NCBI GenBank assembly: GCA_030824725.1
Contig: JAPJRE010000030.1
Location: forward strand, 1 to 18,732
DNA from: Sphingomonas sp.
Lineage (GTDB): Bacteria > Pseudomonadota > Alphaproteobacteria > Sphingomonadales > Sphingomonadaceae
Direction of reading: 5' to 3'
Length of the DNA: 18,732 bases
The notes below the pieces were generated by a model. It was not told where the DNA came from and did no database searches. It saw only the letters and a list, made by a program, of their open reading frames with translations. Of this stretch, positions 14,973 to 18,732 are shown in pieces (position 1 is the stretch's first letter; each line of letters begins with the position of its first letter). The position numbers and the translations under genes are program-made.

Positions 14973-17210
14973 TCAGAAGCGGAAGGCCAGTCCCGCACCG
15001 ATCACCCGCGGCTCGTTCACGAATGCCGTCAGGTTGTTGAAGTCGATCGCGCCGATCACGTTCGAGCGATCGGTAACGTTGCGGGCGAAGACGAATGCAT
15101 CGGTCTTGTCCGAGGGCGAGCGCCAGCCGAAGCGGACCCCGCCTTCATAGTTCGTGCCGACATGGAACTCGGTCGCGTCGTACAGGAACAGGTTGAAGTT
15201 CGCCTGGCCGACCCAGTCGGTCTGCGCATACAGCTTGCTGCCGTCGCCCAGCGCATGGGTGTAGGACGCGCTGAGGTTGAACAGCCAGCGCGGCGCCTGC
15301 GGGAAGGGGTTGCCATTGATCGCCGCGCGGCGCTTGCCGTCGACCAGCACGATCGGATCGCGCACGGTGCAGGCTGCGCCGCACGGTGCCACCAGCAGCG
15401 ACGAATCGGCGATCTGCGTGAAGTTGTACGAGACGCCGCCGTTGAACTGCAGGCCCGGCAGCGGGTTCGCGGTCGCTTCGAGCTCGACACCGCGGCCCTT
15501 GCCGCGCCGCGCGTTGATCAACTGGTTGAAATTGCCCTGGCCGCCGATCGCAGTGAACTGCGGATCCTCGATCTCGTAGAGATAGCCGGTCAGGTTGACG
15601 GTATAGCGGCGATCGGCGGTCGCCGCCTTGATGCCGGCTTCGTACGACGTGATGGTTTCCGAATTCGCCGTGGTCAGCACGTTCGAGGTCGCGACACGGC
15701 CTTGGATCGACGGGCCGCGATAGCCCCGAGCCACGCGGGCGAACAGGCTCGCCTGCGGGCTTAAGCGATACAGCGCGCTCACGTCCCAGCTCGGCTGCCC
15801 GTCGCGGACCGAGCGCGTGTCGATGAAATAGGCGCCCTTGGTACGCTCGGCGACCAGGTCGCGCGTGTCGCGCGTCCAGCGGGCGCCGCCGGTGAGGCGC
15901 AGGCGATCGGTGACGTCGTAGCGCAGCTGGCCGAACACCGACCAGCTGTCGCTGGTCTGATCCAGCGTCGAGATGATCGTCGGCACGATGCCGCCGGTGC
16001 CGTCCCAGGTGGCCGAGACCAGGTTGAAGCTCTCGTGCCAGTAGAAGGCGCCGATCTGCCAGCCGAAGCGGCCTTCGCCGTTGCTGGCGAGGCGCAACTC
16101 GTAGGTCTGCTGGTCGAGATCGCTGGACAGCGTGCCCGTTTCCGAATTGAACGGGATCATGCCGCTGCCGGCGGTGGTGCCCAGCACGCCGCCGTCGATG
16201 TCGCCGCGGCCCGAGCTGCCGCCCTGATAGGCCGACACGATCCCGGTCAGCGTCGCACCGCCCAGGTCATAGTCGACGTGCAGCGCCTCGGACTTGGTGT
16301 GCTGCGCCTGCGGATTGTTGCGCCCGCCGTCATAATAGACGTGCGTGCGGTCATAGCGGCTGTTGAGCTGGTTGGAGCCGGTTGACAGCACGTTGGCGCG
16401 GTTCAGCGTGCCGGTGCCGCGATAGTCGCGCGCCTGCAGCGTGAGCAGCACCGAGAGCCGCTCGTCCGGCTTCCACTGCGCGTGGATGCGGCCGGCCAGA
16501 TCGTCGAAACCGCCGAGGTCGTGGCCGGCGCGATTGAAGCTGGTCTTCGTATAGCCGTTGTCGACCCAGTTGTTGCGATGATTGGCCAGGCCGGCGAAGC
16601 GGAACGACAGCGTGTCGGTGGCGGGGATGGTCACGCCCATCTCGCCGCGGATCGTGCCGAGTTCGCCCACGGTCAGCTCGGCGCGGCCTTCCGCGGTGCT
16701 GCCGGGACGACGCGTGTCCATCTTGACCACGCCCGCCGGGGTGTTGCGCCCGAACAACGTGCCCTGCGGGCCTTTCAGCACTTCCACCGAGTCCAGGTCG
16801 AACAGCGGGAAGCCCTTCAGATAAACGTTCTCAAGCACGACGTCGTCGAGCACGACCGACACGGGCTGCGAGGCGTTGAAATCGAAATCGACGTTGCCGA
16901 GGCCGCGAATGTACAGGCGCGGTGCGTAGCGGCCGTTCGAGCTCTCGACATAGAGGCTCGGCACGCGGCCGGCGAGCGACAGGATGTCGGCGCCGCCGCT
17001 GGCAATGGCGGAAACCTTGCTACCCTCCAGCACCGAAACGGCGATTGGCACGTCGCGGATATTCTCCGGCCGGCGCTGCGCGGTGACGACGATGTCGGCG
17101 GGCGCTGCTTCCTGCGTGGTGTCCTGCGGCGCGGTATCCTGTGCGAAGACCGGCACGGCGCCGGCAAGCAAGACCGGAAGTCCGGCCAGCAGGTACGTCT
17201 TTGTTTTCAT
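14973..17210 (-). CDS. TonB-dependent outer-membrane receptor
   Basis: A 745-aa outer-membrane beta-barrel that imports a ligand (iron complex, vitamin or carbohydrate) using TonB energy. A signal peptide (residues 1-23, ending PVFA) precedes DIVVTAQRRPENIRDVPIAVSVL, the TonB-box region and plug start. The plug continues through RLYIRGLGNVDF, VVLDDVVLEN and DSVEVLKGPQGTLFGRNTPAGVV, all plug-domain hallmarks. The barrel runs from about residue 170 to the C-terminal GLAFRF, whose final Phe is the outer-membrane assembly signal. ATG 17210 has AAAGGGG 7 nt upstream. A palindrome about 100 bp upstream may regulate it. No nearby gene reveals the substrate. The family is certain; the ligand is unknown. 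Confidence 0.96.
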   Translation of the reverse strand: MKTKTYLLAGLPVLLAGAVPVFAQDTAPQDTTQEAAPADIVVTAQRRPENIRDVPIAVSVLEGSKVSAIASGGADILSLAGRVPSLYVESSNGRYAPRLYIRGLGNVDFDFNASQPVSVVLDDVVLENVYLKGFPLFDLDSVEVLKGPQGTLFGRNTPAGVVKMDTRRPGSTAEGRAELTVGELGTIRGEMGVTIPATDTLSFRFAGLANHRNNWVDNGYTKTSFNRAGHDLGGFDDLAGRIHAQWKPDERLSVLLTLQARDYRGTGTLNRANVLSTGSNQLNSRYDRTHVYYDGGRNNPQAQHTKSEALHVDYDLGGATLTGIVSAYQGGSSGRGDIDGGVLGTTAGSGMIPFNSETGTLSSDLDQQTYELRLASNGEGRFGWQIGAFYWHESFNLVSATWDGTGGIVPTIISTLDQTSDSWSVFGQLRYDVTDRLRLTGGARWTRDTRDLVAERTKGAYFIDTRSVRDGQPSWDVSALYRLSPQASLFARVARGYRGPSIQGRVATSNVLTTANSETITSYEAGIKAATADRRYTVNLTGYLYEIEDPQFTAIGGQGNFNQLINARRGKGRGVELEATANPLPGLQFNGGVSYNFTQIADSSLLVAPCGAACTVRDPIVLVDGKRRAAINGNPFPQAPRWLFNLSASYTHALGDGSKLYAQTDWVGQANFNLFLYDATEFHVGTNYEGGVRFGWRSPSDKTDAFVFARNVTDRSNVIGAIDFNNLTAFVNEPRVIGAGLAFRF

Positions 17211-17308
17211 GATATTGCCCCTTTACCCATGCTCCAGGGGCGGTCGCCCCATCGGACGAAAGATGGTTTGCGAACGTTCCCAGAGCAGGCCTGCGCCTAG
17301 AACCAATC

Positions 17309-17326
17309 TGTTACGTTTTTGTAACA
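17309..17326. promoter_or_regulatory. Operator-like palindrome between receptor and glycosyltransferase
   Basis: A perfect inverted repeat TGTTAC-N6-GTAACA with an AT-rich centre sits in the divergent intergenic region, about 100 bp from the receptor start and 92 bp from the glycosyltransferase start. The symmetry and spacing fit a dimeric helix-turn-helix repressor or activator. I cannot name the regulator. A 7-bp direct repeat TTGGTCT (17337-17343 and 17350-17356) lies next to it. Confidence 0.45.
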
Positions 17327-17417
17327 AATAGGCGCATTGGTCTCCGCCGTTGGTCTTGCACCGCCCCGCATCCTAACGGATGACGTCGCCGCAATCGCCC
17401 GCTACACCCCGGCTCCC

Positions 17418-18551
17418 ATGTCGATCCACATCCTCCATCTTCATTCAACCTTCGCGCTCGGCGGCAAGGAAGCGCGGGCGGTGCAGCTGATGAACGCATT
17501 CGGCGATCGCGCGCGGCACACCGTCGTCTCGGCGATGCCCGACCAACTCGGCGCCCGCGAGGCCATCGACCGCCACATCAAATACGAGATCGCACTCGAT
17601 CCGCCGCCGCTCACCGGCAAGCCTTCGGTCAAGCGGTATGAACAGATCGCCCGCTTCATGCGCCGCTTCGATCTGGTGCTGACCTATAACTGGGGCGCGA
17701 TCGACGGGGTGATGGCGGCGCGGGTGTTCGGCAAGGGGCTGCCGCCGATCATCCACCATGAGGACGGGTTCAACGCCGACGAGGCCGAGAAGCTGAGCAC
17801 CGTGCGCAACATGTACCGCCGCATGGCGCTGCCCGCTGCCAATGCGCTGGTGGTGCCTTCCGAAAAGCTCGAGCAGGTCGCGATCAAATTCTGGAAGCAG
17901 CCGGCCGAGCGTCTGGTCCGTATCTCCAACGGGGTTCCGACCATGCGCTACACCGGGCCGCTCGACCCGTCGCTGTTGCCGATGCTGGAGAAGCGCCGCA
18001 AGGGCGAGGTGTTCATCGGGTGCCTCGCCGGGCTGCGGCCGGTGAAGGACCTGCCGATGCTGGTCCGCGCCGTCGCGGGCATGTCTTCCCGCTTCAAGCT
18101 GGTGATTCTGGGCGAGGGGCCCGAGCGCCAGGCGATCCTCGACCAGGCCGAGGCGATGGCGATCGAAGACCAGGTCTTCCTGCCCGGCTTCATCGCCGAT
18201 CCGCAGCGTTATCTGGGGCTGTTCGACATCTTCGCGCTTTCCTCGAAAAGCGAGCAGGCGCCGGTCTCGGTGCTGGAGGCGATGGCGGCGGGGCTGCCGA
18301 TTGTCGCGCCGCGGGTAGGGGATATTGCGGCAATGGTGTCCGAACCCAATCACCAGTATCTTTCGGCGGATCGCACCGAAGTGTCGCTGCGCGATCGGCT
18401 CGACATCCTGGCGCAGCATCCCGACGAACGGAAGCGGCTGGGCGAGGCGAACCGACTGCGGGCTGCGGCGTTGTACGACGAGGCCGAGATGGTGGCGGCC
18501 TATGCGCGGCTCTATTCCCAGGCGATGGGACGGCCGGGCGCGCTGGGCTGA
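17418..18551 (+). CDS. Glycosyltransferase family 4 (GT-B fold)
   Basis: A 377-aa cytoplasmic glycosyltransferase that would use an activated sugar nucleotide to build a polysaccharide, lipid-linked glycan or glycolipid. The N-terminal Rossmann domain starts MSIHILHLHSTFALGGKEAR with the Gly-rich acceptor-side loop. The C-terminal domain has GCLAGLRPVKDLPMLVRA (about residues 201-218), VILGEGPERQAI (229-240) and the donor-binding E-x7-E motif (Glu279 and Glu287 in SEQAPVSVLEAMAAGLP). ATG 17418 gives the usual N-terminus; an upstream in-frame ATG at 17337 would only add unlikely sequence. It diverges from the TonB receptor. No polysaccharide cluster is visible, so donor and acceptor are unknown. 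Confidence 0.92.
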   Translation: MSIHILHLHSTFALGGKEARAVQLMNAFGDRARHTVVSAMPDQLGAREAIDRHIKYEIALDPPPLTGKPSVKRYEQIARFMRRFDLVLTYNWGAIDGVMAARVFGKGLPPIIHHEDGFNADEAEKLSTVRNMYRRMALPAANALVVPSEKLEQVAIKFWKQPAERLVRISNGVPTMRYTGPLDPSLLPMLEKRRKGEVFIGCLAGLRPVKDLPMLVRAVAGMSSRFKLVILGEGPERQAILDQAEAMAIEDQVFLPGFIADPQRYLGLFDIFALSSKSEQAPVSVLEAMAAGLPIVAPRVGDIAAMVSEPNHQYLSADRTEVSLRDRLDILAQHPDERKRLGEANRLRAAALYDEAEMVAAYARLYSQAMGRPGALG

Positions 18552-18641
18552 TACCGGGTCGAGACTGGGCCGAGTTGATTTGTTACTCGCTTGTCGCAGC
18601 CAATACGGCTAGCGTCGCGCGGCAATTTTTGTGGAGGCAAT

Positions 18642-18732
18642 GTGTTCAAGGGTCTTTCGCCCATCAACTACAACGGTCGTGAAGTATGGCCGCTGGTCGA
18701 GGGCGGGAAGGGCGTCGCAGCGACCAACCATG
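18642..18732 (+). CDS. Nitronate monooxygenase-like protein, only the first 30 codons
   Basis: The window ends inside this gene. The visible residues, FKGLSPINYNGREVWPLVEG then GKGVAATNH, match from memory the N-terminus of a nitronate monooxygenase (2-nitropropane dioxygenase, FMN-dependent) group common in sphingomonads. A GTG start is proposed because GGAGG lies 4 nt upstream and the frame gives the family N-terminus. An ATG two bases earlier (18640) is in another frame without such similarity. It is 90 bp after the glycosyltransferase. The call rests on 30 residues only. Confidence 0.65.
   Translation, partial: MFKGLSPINYNGREVWPLVEGGKGVAATNH

Noticed and set aside
17269..17284. GAACGTTC palindrome considered as a second SOS box
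   Set aside because: The half-sites are adjacent and inverted, not the direct repeat with 7-bp spacing required by alphaproteobacterial LexA.
16482..17300. 272-codon plus-strand frame opposite the TonB receptor
   Set aside because: Antisense of the receptor plug and signal-peptide region; no motif or ribosome site.
1..18732. CRISPR array, tRNA genes or prophage
   Set aside because: No regularly spaced repeats, no tRNA cloverleaf and no phage structural or integrase genes seen on either strand.

Overview
This GC-rich window looks like chromosomal DNA of a sphingomonad (Alphaproteobacteria, Sphingomonadales, Sphingomonas-like). The reasons are a direct-repeat LexA operator of the alphaproteobacterial form (GTTC-N7-GTTC, read on the minus strand) in front of lexA, a sphingomonad-style TonB-dependent receptor whose mature N-terminus carries DIVVTAQRR, a secreted protein with a related IIVTG segment, and a gene set (moeA-lexA beside comEC, gltX and gltA) that I recall as a conserved alphaproteobacterial neighbourhood. 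The species cannot be named from the sequence alone.

Layout. 1-2634 (minus): gltX then gltA (cut by the left edge), a translation/TCA-cycle pair. 2663-5681 (plus): comEC, followed after one base by an exported subclass B3 metallo-beta-lactamase. 5682-6245: a 564-bp stretch with no convincing gene. 6246-10279 (minus, transcribed leftwards): a PilZ-type c-di-GMP receptor gene that looks frameshifted, moeA, lexA with a readable promoter and operator, then an exported protein of unknown function. 10344-13171 (minus): selO (protein AMPylase) and astD (arginine catabolism). 13190-14056 (plus): an alpha/beta hydrolase, diverging from selO across only 18 bp. 14057-14972: a scar holding a hairpin-rich REP-like repeat, a broken IS630-family transposase end, a decayed ParB-like fragment and a long terminator-like stem-loop. 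14973-17210 (minus): a TonB-dependent outer-membrane receptor. 17418-18551 (plus): a family 4 glycosyltransferase. 18642-18732 (plus): the first 30 codons of a nitronate monooxygenase-like gene, cut by the right edge.

How it fits together. Most of the window is housekeeping: central metabolism (gltA), tRNA charging (gltX), DNA uptake (comEC), SOS control (lexA) and molybdenum cofactor synthesis (moeA). Accessory or variable material lies in two places. One is the convergent gap between comEC and lexA, which holds the B3 beta-lactamase, the unexplained 564 bp and the exported unknown. The other is the IS630/ParB scar between the hydrolase and the receptor. I see no CRISPR array, tRNA, rRNA, prophage or obvious multi-gene novel system. 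The points most worth following are the beta-lactamase tightly coupled to comEC, the frameshifted PilZ protein, and the mobile-DNA scar.
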